From: Streptomyces uncialis
GTDB taxonomy: Bacteria; Actinomycetota; Actinomycetes; Streptomycetales; Streptomycetaceae
Length of the DNA: 64,000 nt
NCBI RefSeq assembly: GCF_036250755.1
Contig: NZ_CP109583.1
Coordinates: 5,231,501 to 5,295,500 of the forward strand
Direction of reading: 5' to 3'
Shown: piece by piece, positions 15,761-24,696 of the stretch
Position numbering within the stretch: position 1 is the first letter of the stretch
Layout of the letters: each line of letters starts with the position of its first letter
Translations under genes and position numbers: made by a program
The notes under the pieces: model-generated
Told to the model about the DNA's origin: nothing
What the model saw: the letters and a program-made list of their open reading frames with translations, nothing else
The model's database searches: none

Positions 15761-16795
15761 CTAGGGCGAGGTGTCCTCCAGGGCGTTCACCTGGGTGAAG
15801 GCTCCGGCGGGCTCGTCCAGGAGATACGCCTGGGCCTCGCCCACATGGAAGTACATGCCGTGCAGCGTGAGGGAGCCGTCGGCCAGCCGACGCGCCACGG
15901 ACTCGTGCGCGCGCAGATGGGCGAGCTGCTGGACCACATTGGTGAGGCAGAGCTGTTCGACGGAGTCGGCGGGCGCCCGGCCGGTGAGCCGCGCGGGTGA
16001 CTCCTGGGTGGACGCCATCCGCTCCAGGCTGGGCGTCCCATGACGCAGCCACCGCCGCAACGGGCTCTGCGCGGCCGACGCCTCGGCGCTGAGCAGGGCC
16101 TGCATGGCACCGCAGCCGGAGTGCCCGCAGACGGTGACGGACCGCACCTTCAGTACGTCGACCGCGTACTCGATGGCCGCCCCGACGGAGTCGTCGCCGC
16201 TCTCCGCGCCGGGGACGGGCACCAGATTGCCGACGTTGCGCACCACGAACAGGTCCCCGGGGCCGCTGGCCGTGATCATCGAGGTGACGAGGCGGGAGTC
16301 GGCGCAGGTGAGGAAGAGCTGGGAGGGCTGCTGCCCCTCCCGGGCGAGCCGCGCCAGCTCCCCACGGACGAGCGGGGCCGTGTGCCGCTGGAACGCGCCG
16401 ATGCCACGGGCGAGTTGATGGCCGCCGGGGTGATGTCCGCCGGGGTGGTGGGTCTCGCGTGCGGCGGGTGCGTGCTGGGCCCGGGGGGCGCCGCTCTGGT
16501 GGTCGCGCCAGGGGTTCCAGGGGCGGCAGCAGGAGTGGGACGAGGCGCCGGGCTCGGTGCTGGGGGTTTCGGGGTCCCCGGGCGCGGCGGATTCCGCGAG
16601 TACTTCGGCCGGATCACGTACGGCGTTCCCGGCCCCGGGGGGTGAACAGGGGGGCGGGGCGGGGGCAACGCCGGTCGCATGGGGAGCCGGTGGGGACGGC
16701 GGGCTGTGCGGGGGGGACGGCGGGCTGTGCGGGGGGTGGGCCCGTGCCGTGCGGGTGGTCTGGTCGTCGGTGCGGGCGGGGACGCAGGCTGTCAT
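15761..16795 (-). CDS. beta-type carbonic anhydrase with long low-complexity N-terminus
   Basis: The C-terminal 220 residues are a beta-class carbonic anhydrase, which interconverts CO2 and bicarbonate. CADSRL supplies Cys, Asp and Arg, and HSGCGAM supplies the second His-Cys zinc pair. The first 120 residues are Pro/Ser/His-rich with no fold. The ATG at 16795 has GGAG and GGGAAAC upstream, so the long form is kept, but a shorter product starting near the HHPGGHHPGG run cannot be excluded. Divergent from the deacetylase-like lipoprotein gene. Confidence 0.85.
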   Translation of the reverse strand: MTACVPARTDDQTTRTARAHPPHSPPSPPHSPPSPPAPHATGVAPAPPPCSPPGAGNAVRDPAEVLAESAAPGDPETPSTEPGASSHSCCRPWNPWRDHQSGAPRAQHAPAARETHHPGGHHPGGHQLARGIGAFQRHTAPLVRGELARLAREGQQPSQLFLTCADSRLVTSMITASGPGDLFVVRNVGNLVPVPGAESGDDSVGAAIEYAVDVLKVRSVTVCGHSGCGAMQALLSAEASAAQSPLRRWLRHGTPSLERMASTQESPARLTGRAPADSVEQLCLTNVVQQLAHLRAHESVARRLADGSLTLHGMYFHVGEAQAYLLDEPAGAFTQVNALEDTSP

Positions 16796-16975
16796 GTTTC
16801 CCGTCTCCTCCGGGGCAGCGCGGTCGCGGAACAGGGTCCCCCGGGCTCAAGGCGGGGGCGGGTCGCGGCCGTGGGGTCACGGCGTGCAGCGGCGGGATAT
16901 CTCAACTCTCGGTAAACGAATCGTAATCCAGAGTAAAGAAGAAGGCCGAACATTTGCATCAAACGGTGCAACCAA

Positions 16976-16991
16976 TCACTCGGGTGAGTGA
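16976..16991. promoter_or_regulatory. TCACTC-GGGT-GAGTGA palindrome in divergent promoter region
   Basis: A six-base inverted repeat in the AT-rich 290-base gap between two divergent genes. It is a plausible operator, but there is no evidence for a particular regulator. Confidence 0.35.
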
Positions 16992-17086
16992 ATGCATCAT
17001 TTGATCGGCTTGTCATACAAACATCACGGAGGTCCCGTGCGAGGTTGGCCGCGCCCTGATTCGTCTTATAGGAAGAAGGTGGGCGG

Positions 17087-18358
17087 ATGGCCGCCACCCA
17101 GAGGATCGCCGCGGGCCTCGCCGTGACCGCGGCCTGCGCCATGGCCGTGTCCGGCTGCTCGTCCGACGGCGGGCCGAGCAAGCGAGGCGGCACGGAGAAG
17201 AAACCGTCCCCGGCCGCCGCGCCCAAGAACGCGGTCCGGCTGATCGGCGACGGTTCCACCGCCTTCACCGGCACACAGCCCAAGCAGCCACGCGCCGAAC
17301 GGCTCGCGCCGGGGCAGCGTCCACCGCAGTTCGTCGTGTTCTCCTGGGACGGCGCGGGCGAGGACAGTCAGCGGCTCTTCTCGCACTTCAGGAAGGTGGC
17401 GAAGGCCAACAACGCCACCATGACCTATTTCCTCAGCGGGGTGTACATGCTCCCCGAGGACAAGCGGTCCCAGTACGACCCGCCGCAGCACAACGCGGGC
17501 AGCTCCGACATCGGCTTCAACGACGTCGCCGGTGTGAAGGAGACCGCCGAACAGCTGCGGGGCGCCTGGCTGGAGGGCAATGAGGTGGGCACCCACTTCA
17601 ACGGGCACTTCTGCGGCAGCGCCGGTGGCGTCGGCCAGTGGTCCGTGGAGGAGTGGAAGAGCGAGATCACACAGGCCAAGTCGTTCGTGAAGTCCTGGAA
17701 GGGCAACACGGGGCTGAAGGACGCCGAGCCGCTGCCCTTCGACTACGACAAGGAACTCATCGGCGCCCGCACCCCCTGTCTCGAAGGCCAGAAGAACTTC
17801 ATGCAGGCCGCCCGTGAGATGGGCTTCCGCTACGACACCAGCGGGGTCAACGACCAGGTCTGGCCGAAGAAGAAGGACCGGCTGTGGGATCTGTCCATGC
17901 AGCTCGTCCCCGTCCCCGGACGCTCCTTCGAGACGCTGACCATGGACTACAACTTCATGGTCAACCAGTCCGGCACGGTCTCCCAGGGCGACCCGGACAT
18001 GCACGAGTACTGGGGCGACCAGATGCGTGACGGTCTGCTCCAGGGCTTCGACCGCGCCTACAACGGCAACCGCGCGCCGCTGATCATCGGCAACCACTTC
18101 GAGTCCTGGAACGGCGGCACCTATATGCGTGCCATCGAGGAGACCATCGAGAGTGTGTGCAACAAGAAGGACGTGCGCTGTGTGTCCTTCCGCCAGCTCG
18201 CCGACTGGCTCGACGCCCAGGACCCTGCGGTCCTCGACAAGCTCCGCGCGCTGAAGGTCGGCCAGGAGCCCAAGGGCGGCTGGCCGGCCTATCTCTCCGC
18301 CCGCCCCGCACCGGCTCCCAAGGGCGTACCGGGAGCCCCGGCCGCCGGACAGCGCTGA
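17087..18358 (+). CDS. polysaccharide deacetylase-like lipoprotein
   Basis: A 423-residue exported protein. The first 23 residues are a lipoprotein signal peptide ending in the lipobox VSGC, so it is probably anchored to the outer face of the membrane. The mature part resembles the NodB/polysaccharide deacetylase barrel: FSWDGAGED (in place of the usual FDDG motif), then GNEVGTHFNGHF, where the two His fit the metal-binding H-x3-H site. Family members remove acetyl groups from glycans. The changed first motif makes activity uncertain. AGGAAGAAGG precedes the ATG. Confidence 0.8.
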   Translation: MAATQRIAAGLAVTAACAMAVSGCSSDGGPSKRGGTEKKPSPAAAPKNAVRLIGDGSTAFTGTQPKQPRAERLAPGQRPPQFVVFSWDGAGEDSQRLFSHFRKVAKANNATMTYFLSGVYMLPEDKRSQYDPPQHNAGSSDIGFNDVAGVKETAEQLRGAWLEGNEVGTHFNGHFCGSAGGVGQWSVEEWKSEITQAKSFVKSWKGNTGLKDAEPLPFDYDKELIGARTPCLEGQKNFMQAAREMGFRYDTSGVNDQVWPKKKDRLWDLSMQLVPVPGRSFETLTMDYNFMVNQSGTVSQGDPDMHEYWGDQMRDGLLQGFDRAYNGNRAPLIIGNHFESWNGGTYMRAIEETIESVCNKKDVRCVSFRQLADWLDAQDPAVLDKLRALKVGQEPKGGWPAYLSARPAPAPKGVPGAPAAGQR

Positions 18359-18376
18359 CCCCCGGACACCGGCCCT

Positions 18377-18415
18377 GACGTCCCCCGCACCGCGTGCCCG
18401 GGTGCGGGGGACGTC
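18377..18415. terminator. bidirectional hairpin terminator
   Basis: A perfect 15-bp stem (GACGTCCCCCGCACC with 18401-18415) and a 9-base loop lie between two convergent genes. Confidence 0.85.
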
Positions 18416-18451
18416 CATGTCCTGCCGGGACCCGGCGGCGCGGGCCCGCGG

Positions 18452-19438
18452 TCAGGCGGGCTGGGCCGCCACCGGCTGCTCGCGCAGCACGAACGCGGGG
18501 TCCACCTGGGAGGCGAGGTCGCCCCCGGTGCGCTCGTTGCCCCAGGAGCGGGCGTTCTTGAGGTGGAACTGCACCATCTGCCGGGTGTAGCGGTCCCAGT
18601 CCCGGTGCTCGTACATGGCGTCGGCCGCCGCCTGAAGGGTGCGCAGGGTGGCGCGGTTGCCGTCCTCCAGCCGGGCGAACGCGAGCGGGCGGCCCTTCTC
18701 CATGGCCCGCACCCAGTCCGAGTGCCCCACGGTGGCGATGAGGTCGTCGCCGACCTCCTCGCGCAGGAAGTCCAGATCGTCCTGGCCCTGGACCTTGTTG
18801 CCCACGACGCGCAGGGCGATGCCGAAGTCCCGCGCGTACTCCTTGTACTGGCGGTAGACGGACACACCCTTACGGGTCGGTTCGGCCACCAGGAACGTCA
18901 TGTCGAAGCGGGTGAACATGCCGGACGCGAAGGAGTCGGACCCCGCCGTCATGTCGACCACCATGTACTCGTCGCGGCCGTCGACCAGGTGGTTCAGGCA
19001 CAGCTCCACGGCGCCCGTCTTGGAGTGGTAGCAGGACACCCCCAGGTCCGCCTCGGTGAACGGCCCCGTGACCATCAAACGCGCGGTGGCGCCGTCGAGT
19101 TCCACGGGACGCGCGCACGCGTCGTACACCGGGTTGTTCTCACGGATGCGCAGCAGCCGCGATCCCTCCCCGGGCGGGGTGGTCTTGATCATCGTGTCGA
19201 CGGAGGCGATACGCGGGTTGGAGCCCCGCAGGTACTCCTTGATGAACGCGAGACGTTCGCCCAGGGCGGGCAGCCGCGCCGAGGTCTCGTCGTCGAGGCC
19301 GAGGGCGGCCCCCAGGTGCTGGTTGATGTCGGCGTCCACCGCGACGACCGGCGCGCCGGTGGCCGCGAGGTGCCGCACGAAGAGGGACGACAGGGTGGTC
19401 TTGCCGCTGCCGCCCTTCCCAACGAAAGCAATTTTCAT
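18452..19438 (-). CDS. CooC/MinD-type ATPase
   Basis: A 328-residue SIMIBI-class P-loop protein starting MKIAFVGKGGSGKTT, a deviant Walker A with the signature Lys, followed by VVAVDADINQHLG and YMVVDMTAGSDSFASG (Walker B region). CooC-like members insert metal or cofactors into enzymes, and MinD-like ones organise membrane proteins; which applies here is unknown. ATG at 19438 places the P-loop at the N-terminus as usual; the longer upstream frame would run into the divergent promoter. Divergent from the Fic-like gene. Confidence 0.8.
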   Translation of the reverse strand: MKIAFVGKGGSGKTTLSSLFVRHLAATGAPVVAVDADINQHLGAALGLDDETSARLPALGERLAFIKEYLRGSNPRIASVDTMIKTTPPGEGSRLLRIRENNPVYDACARPVELDGATARLMVTGPFTEADLGVSCYHSKTGAVELCLNHLVDGRDEYMVVDMTAGSDSFASGMFTRFDMTFLVAEPTRKGVSVYRQYKEYARDFGIALRVVGNKVQGQDDLDFLREEVGDDLIATVGHSDWVRAMEKGRPLAFARLEDGNRATLRTLQAAADAMYEHRDWDRYTRQMVQFHLKNARSWGNERTGGDLASQVDPAFVLREQPVAAQPA

Positions 19439-19559
19439 GTTCAGTAAGCCTAGTGGCCCTCCGTGCCCCCCGGGACCGCCGACGTGGAGAAGACCACTCC
19501 TTCGTGGGGCGTCGCCCCGGCGCGTGTGGGTGAGCCGGCGGGTGCGTAGGGTCGTACCC

Positions 19560-20387
19560 ATGAGTAGTACGTCAGGTGCGTCCGCCGATCCGCTCGTCGC
19601 GCTGGGCACGCTGCCCGGGGTGCCCGACTCGGTGGCCGCGGTACGCAAGGCGGTGGACCGGGTCTACGGGCACCGCGTCATGCGCAGGCGCAGCAACGAG
19701 GTCACCTCGGAGGCCGCGTTGCGCGGTGCGCGCGGCTCGGCGGCCCTGTCCGGGGCGGACTGGGCGCTGGAGGAGGTCCGCAGACGCAGCGACTTCGGCG
19801 CGGACGACGAGGCCCTCACGGTCGGCGCGGCCTTGCGGCTGACGGCCGAGGCGGGGCAACTCCTCTCCGTCTGGCGGCAGTCGCCGCTGCGGGTGCTGGC
19901 CCGGCTGCATCTGGTGGCCGCCGCCGACCGCGGGGAGCGCGTGGGGCGTCCCCGTCAGCAGGGCGAGCCGGTGGACGAGCCCCTGATCGAGCTGCCGCTG
20001 CCCGGTGCCCACGAGGTCGCCGCGCGGCTGGAGGGGCTGTCCGCGCTGGTCGTCGCGGGGGGCTCGGCACCGGCCCTGGTGACCGCCGCGGTGGTGCACG
20101 GTGAACTGCTCGCGCTGCGGCCCTTCGGCTCGTACAACGGGATCGTGGCGCGGGCGGCCGAGCGGATCGTCCTGATCGGCAGCGGGCTGGACCCCAAGTC
20201 GGTCTGTCCGGCGGAGGTCGGCCACGCGGAGCAGGGGCGCGCGGCCTACGCGGCGGCCCTGGCGGGCTATGCGACCGGTACGCCGGACGGGGTGGCCCGG
20301 TGGATCGCGCACTGCGGCCGTTCGGTCGAGCTGGGAGCGCGGGAGTCGACCGCAGTGTGCGAGGCGATGCAGCGGGGCGCCGCCTGA
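19560..20387 (+). CDS. Fic-like fold protein with altered catalytic motif
   Basis: A 275-residue helical protein. RPFGSYNGIVAR near residues 188-199 aligns with the Fic motif HPF-x-x-GNGR but replaces the catalytic His with Arg and alters the Gly-Asn-Gly turn, so AMP transfer is unlikely by the usual mechanism. Such proteins are often annotated loosely as oxidoreductases, for which I see no nucleotide-binding motif. A TAGGGT hexamer six bases before the ATG, and the absence of a ribosome site, suggest a leaderless transcript. Confidence 0.6.
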   Translation: MSSTSGASADPLVALGTLPGVPDSVAAVRKAVDRVYGHRVMRRRSNEVTSEAALRGARGSAALSGADWALEEVRRRSDFGADDEALTVGAALRLTAEAGQLLSVWRQSPLRVLARLHLVAAADRGERVGRPRQQGEPVDEPLIELPLPGAHEVAARLEGLSALVVAGGSAPALVTAAVVHGELLALRPFGSYNGIVARAAERIVLIGSGLDPKSVCPAEVGHAEQGRAAYAAALAGYATGTPDGVARWIAHCGRSVELGARESTAVCEAMQRGAA

Positions 20388-20898
20388 CGCCGACGCGGTC
20401 CGGGGGCTCCGGCTCGACCGTGAGGCTGTTGGCCCGTGCGTCCGGTGGTCAGTGTGCGCGCTGGGCGCGAGGCCGCGGCGGTGGACTGGCCCGGGGCGCC
20501 TGGACATGGTTGCGGCGGTACGGATTCCGTACCGCCGCTGGCATGTTCACCTGGATACCAAGCGTCCTCGATGTATTGCCCATCAGGCCGGGGGCTCTGC
20601 CCGTTCCTGGTGCGGCTGGCCCGTATTCGACGGGTCGACGTCGCGTGGGTGCCTGGTGTTCATGCGCGGTCCGTGGGGCCTGGTTGAGTCAAAGGTGATC
20701 CTCTCGGATGTCCTTGGTCTCGCGGGCCGTTGATTCCTTTGTACTCCTGTCCGGAAAGAAGCGGAACCCCACGCCGCACTTCTTTACTTTTAGGTTCAAA
20801 CAAGGGTCAAGCGGACACGTGGTGAGGGGGGCCCGGGAGTGCGTCCAGAGGCGGGCCCGGCGGCGGTCCGTCCTGATCCCGCTCCGGTCCCGCCCTGG
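20388..20898. other. gene-free stretch with perfect 13-bp palindrome
   Basis: No supported gene in 510 bases. At 20512-20538 GCGGCGGTACGGA and its complement are separated by one base. This could be a terminator for the Fic-like gene or an operator. The stretch 20700-20815 is AT-richer but holds no recognisable RNA gene. Confidence 0.55.
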
Positions 20899-21732
20899 TC
20901 AGCTCGGTACGGGACGCCGTTTGCTGGCGTACCAGACCAGTCCGGCCGTGGCCGCCGCCGCTCCGACCGCCGCCGCGGCGACCAGCGCCGGGCGGGGCGG
21001 GACCTTCAGTGCGGGGAGGCGCTGCTTGAGCCGTACGGGCCGGTGGAAGTCGAGAATCGGCCAGTCCCGGGCCAGGGCCTCGCGGCGCAGCGCGCGGTCC
21101 GGGTTGACGGCGTGCGGATGGCCGACGGACCGGAGCATCGGCAGATCCGTCATGGAGTCGCTGTACGCGTAGCAGCGCGCGAGGTCGTAACCCTCCGTCC
21201 GCGCCAGGTCCTTGATCGCCTCCGCCTTGGTGGGGCCGTACGCGTAGTACTCGACCTCGCCGGTGAAGCAGCCGTCGTCACCGACGACCAGCCGGGTGGC
21301 CACCACGCGGTCCGCGCCGAGCAGTTCACCGATCGGCTCCACCACCTCCGAGCCGGAGGTGGAGACGATCACGACGTCCCGTCCGGCGGTGTGGTGCTCC
21401 TCGATGAGGGAGGCGGCCTCGTCGTAGATGATCGGGTCGATGAGGTCGTGCAGGGTCTCGGCGACGATCTCCTTGACCTGCTGCACGTTCCACCCCCGGC
21501 AGAGCGCGGACAGGTACTCCCGCATGCGCTCCATCTGGTCGTGGTCGGCGCCGCCCGCGAGGAACACGAACTGGGCGTAGGCGGTACGCAGTACGGCCCG
21601 CCGGTTGATCAGGCCACCGTGATAGAAGGACTTGCTGAAGGTGAGCGCGCTCGACTTCGCAATGACCGTCTTGTCCAGGTCAAAGAAGGCGGCCGTGCGG
21701 GGCAGCGAGTGGTTTTCCACGAGCCCGAGCAT
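20899..21732 (-). CDS. HAD-IB family phosphatase (SerB-like), C-terminal membrane anchor
   Basis: A 277-residue haloacid-dehalogenase phosphatase. FFDLDKTVIAKSS gives the nucleophilic Asp (DxDxT), VIVSTSGSE motif II, and YAYSDSMTDLPML motif IV. Family members hydrolyse phosphoserine or lysophospholipid-type substrates. A hydrophobic Ala-rich segment and basic tail at residues 250-277 suggest membrane attachment. It is divergent from ssd, as is the corresponding pair in mycobacteria (Rv3661 beside Rv3660c). Confidence 0.85.
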   Translation of the reverse strand: MLGLVENHSLPRTAAFFDLDKTVIAKSSALTFSKSFYHGGLINRRAVLRTAYAQFVFLAGGADHDQMERMREYLSALCRGWNVQQVKEIVAETLHDLIDPIIYDEAASLIEEHHTAGRDVVIVSTSGSEVVEPIGELLGADRVVATRLVVGDDGCFTGEVEYYAYGPTKAEAIKDLARTEGYDLARCYAYSDSMTDLPMLRSVGHPHAVNPDRALRREALARDWPILDFHRPVRLKQRLPALKVPPRPALVAAAAVGAAAATAGLVWYASKRRPVPS

Positions 21733-22306
21733 AGGCGCCCACCATTCGGCGTAAGCTCCGGCGTGTGGGTTTGCCTGAGAAGGCCTTCGGGTACACCATG
21801 GAAGTCACGGATCGTTCGCGACCGTGCTAACCCGGTCCGACTCCACCCCCCCCCGAGTCGGCCGTGGGGACGACCCCCGCTCTCCCCCCCCGGCGGGGGT
21901 CGTCGCATGTCCGGACCGGTTTGGTCCGCACCTTTCCGACCCTCGCGCCCTTCGGCCGCTCTTCTCGGCCCGCGCAACCCCTCCCCGAAAATCTTACGCA
22001 GAGTAACGATCTTGCTGCGCTGGGGAAAGCTTTGCGGTGTCACCTGTTCGGGTGATGGAGATATCCACAAGAGCCCTCTTGTCCACGGTATTTGACCAAG
22101 ATCCACATGATTTTCCGGATCGGCGCATCGTGATTGCAGCGCGATCCGCTCATGGAGTTCGGACGGTTCGTTCACGGTGGTTCTGCTGGCCGGATTCCGA
22201 TGGCCCGACGTATCACCGGGAACGGAACTCCACGTTCGGGATTCGCGGGTTCATCAGGAACCCGGGGACGCGCGGAACCACGGACGGATCGAGGGGGCTG
22301 GAGATC
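21733..22306. other. gene-free divergent region between HAD gene and ssd
   Basis: It contains a 12-bp hairpin (GACGACCCCCGC at 21869-21880 with 21893-21904) and a relatively AT-rich stretch at 22070-22150, the most likely promoter area for ssd. Open frames through here start poorly and look compositional. Confidence 0.5.
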
Positions 22307-23539
22307 GTGAAGGACATCGTCGCCCGGCGCGGGGCGGACGGGGAGCGGGCGGGGCCGCCCCGGAGCGGCCCCCGGGCCCGTCCCGGGCATCCGGGGCGGA
22401 CCCGGTCCGAGGCCGCCGGCGGGACCCGGGCGGTCGGGCGCCGAGGAGCGGACGCCGCCCCGGTGGAGCCCGTCGGCCCACTGATCCTCACGGAGGACGG
22501 CCCGCTGCTCGACGACCTGCTGAGGCTGTGCGCCGCGGCCGGGGCGAGGGCTCAGGTACGGCACGGCCCGCCGGACCGCGACCGCTGGGAGAGCGCGCCC
22601 CTCGTCATCGTCGGTGACGACGCGGCGGCCCGGCTGCGGGGCTCCGGCCGCAGGCGCGGAGTGGTCCTGGTCAGCCGGGCCCCGGAGTCCCCGGAGCTGT
22701 GGCGGCACGCGGTCGAGGTCGGCGCCGATCACGCGCTCGTCCTCCCGGATGGCGAGAAATGGTTGGTCGACCGGATCGCGGACGTCGCCGAAGGCGCCGG
22801 CTGCCCCGCCCTCACCGTCGGCGTCCTCGGCGGCAGCGGCGGTGCCGGAGCCTCCACCCTCGCCTGCGCCCTCGCGCTCACCTCGGCCCGGGCCGGGCGC
22901 CGCACCCTGCTGGTCGACGCCGACCCTCTCGGCGGCGGGCTGGACATCATGCTCGGCGCGGAGGAGGCCGAGGGCCTGCGCTGGCCCGCCTTCGCCGGAT
23001 CACGGGGGCGGGTCGGCGGCGGCGCCCTGGAGGAGGCGCTGCCCGCGCTGCACGGTCTGCGGGTCCTCAGCTGGGACCGCGGGGAGCCGGTGCCCGTCCC
23101 GTCCCAGGCGGTGCGCGCCGTGCTCGCCGCCGCCCGCCGCGGCGGCGGCTCCGTCGTCGTGGATCTGCCACGCCACGCCGACGACAACGCCTCGGAAGCC
23201 CTCGCCCAACTCGACCTGGCCCTGATCGTGGTGCCCGCGACCCTTCCCGCCGTCGCCGCGGCGGGCCGGACGGCCGCCGCCGTCCGGCCCGTCCTGCGGG
23301 ACCTGCGGGCCGTCGTCCGTCCGGCTCGCCGCGACCGCTCCGGCCGCGTACCCGACGGCGCCGAGGTCGCCCGGCTCCTCGGGCTGCCCTACGCGGGCGA
23401 ACTGCCCCATGACCCCGGGCTCCCGGCCGCCCAGGACACCGGCCGCCCACCCGGGCACGATCCGCGCGGCCCGCTCGCCCGCTTCGGCACGGCCTTCTGG
23501 CAGCAGCTCGTCCCCGGACCGGACGGAGCGACGTCATGA
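22307..23539 (+). CDS. ssd: CpaE-like/septum-site determining protein Ssd
   Basis: A 410-residue MinD/CpaE-family protein. After an Arg/Gly-rich leader and a receiver-like pseudo-domain comes GGSGGAGASTLA, a deviant Walker A, and LVDADPLGGGLDIMLG. CpaE proteins position Tad pilus machinery, and the mycobacterial orthologue (Rv3660c) is called Ssd for its effect on septation. GTG at 22307 is chosen for GAGGGGGCTGGAG upstream; earlier starts lack a ribosome site. It overlaps tadA by ATGA. Confidence 0.82.
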   Translation: MKDIVARRGADGERAGPPRSGPRARPGHPGRTRSEAAGGTRAVGRRGADAAPVEPVGPLILTEDGPLLDDLLRLCAAAGARAQVRHGPPDRDRWESAPLVIVGDDAAARLRGSGRRRGVVLVSRAPESPELWRHAVEVGADHALVLPDGEKWLVDRIADVAEGAGCPALTVGVLGGSGGAGASTLACALALTSARAGRRTLLVDADPLGGGLDIMLGAEEAEGLRWPAFAGSRGRVGGGALEEALPALHGLRVLSWDRGEPVPVPSQAVRAVLAAARRGGGSVVVDLPRHADDNASEALAQLDLALIVVPATLPAVAAAGRTAAAVRPVLRDLRAVVRPARRDRSGRVPDGAEVARLLGLPYAGELPHDPGLPAAQDTGRPPGHDPRGPLARFGTAFWQQLVPGPDGATS

Positions 23540-24696
23540 CCGCGGTGGTCGGCGAGCGCCTGCTCGACGGCGTACGTCAGTGGCTCGCCCGCAGCGGCCT
23601 CGAAGCCACGCCCGCACATGTCGCCGAGGCGCTCCGGGCGCAGTCCGTCGTCCTCGGGGACGCCGAGGTCCTCGGCACGGCGAGGCGGCTCAGGTCCGAG
23701 CTGGTCGGCACCGGGCCGCTGGACTCCCTGCTCACCGACCCGGCGGTCACCGACGTGCTTGTCTCGGCACCCGACCGCGTATGGGCCGACCGGGGCCGCG
23801 GCCTCCAGCTCACCGACATCACCTTCCCCGACCCGGGCGCCGTCCGCCGGCTCGCGCAACGCCTGGCGGCGGCGGCCGGACGCCGGCTCGACGACGCCCG
23901 CCCCTGGGTCGACGCCCGGCTTCCCGACGGCACTCGGCTGCACGCGGTGCTGCCGCCGGTCGCCGTCGGCTCCACCTGTCTGTCCCTGCGGGTCGCCCGC
24001 CCCCAGGCATTCACCCTCACCGAACTCGTCGCGGCCGGGACGGTGCCCCCGGGCGGCGACCGCTTCCTGCGCGCCCTGCTGGACGCCCGGCTCTCCTACC
24101 TGATCAGCGGCGGCACCGGCACAGGCAAGACCACCCTGCTCAGCACCCTCCTCGGCCTCGTGGCGGCCGACGAGCGCATCGTCCTCGCCGAGGACTCCGC
24201 GGAGCTGCGCCCCGACCATCCCCATGTGGTCCGGCTGGAGGCCCGCCCGGCCAACCAGGAGGGCGCGGGGCTGGTGACCCTGCGGGACTTGGTGCGGCAG
24301 GCCCTGCGGATGCGACCGGACCGCCTTGTCGTCGGGGAGGTCCGGGGCCCCGAGGTCCTCGACCTGCTCGCCGCGCTCAACACCGGCCACGAGGGCGGCT
24401 CGGGCACGGTCCACGCGAACACCGCGGCGGACGTACCGGCCCGCCTCGAAGCCCTCGCCACCGCCGCCGGACTCGACCGCGCGGCCCTGCACAGCCAGCT
24501 CGCGGCGGCGGTGGCGGTCGTGCTGCACCTCGTACGCGACCGTCAGGGCCGCCGACGGGTCGCCGAGGTACGGGTCCTGGAACGCGCCCCCTCCGGCCTG
24601 GTCGTGACGGTGCCCGCCCTGCGCTGGGGGCCCGACGCGTTCACCCCCGACACCGGATGGCGACGCCTGAGGGCCCGCCTCGGGGACGCCCTGTGA
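23536..24696 (+). CDS. tadA: TadA/CpaF-type secretion ATPase
   Basis: A 386-residue type II/IV secretion ATPase that powers assembly of Tad/Flp pili at the inner face of the membrane. Walker [12 protein letters not shown] lies near 192-202, the Asp box [10 protein letters not shown] near 216, Walker B-region [16 protein letters not shown] near 256, and [13 protein letters not shown] supplies the His box. Coupled to ssd (ATGA) and tadB (GTGA). Confidence 0.9.
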   Translation: MTAVVGERLLDGVRQWLARSGLEATPAHVAEALRAQSVVLGDAEVLGTARRLRSELVGTGPLDSLLTDPAVTDVLVSAPDRVWADRGRGLQLTDITFPDPGAVRRLAQRLAAAAGRRLDDARPWVDARLPDGTRLHAVLPPVAVGSTCLSLRVARPQAFTLTELVAAGTVPPGGDRFLRALLDARLSYLISGGTGTGKTTLLSTLLGLVAADERIVLAEDSAELRPDHPHVVRLEARPANQEGAGLVTLRDLVRQALRMRPDRLVVGEVRGPEVLDLLAALNTGHEGGSGTVHANTAADVPARLEALATAAGLDRAALHSQLAAAVAVVLHLVRDRQGRRRVAEVRVLERAPSGLVVTVPALRWGPDAFTPDTGWRRLRARLGDAL

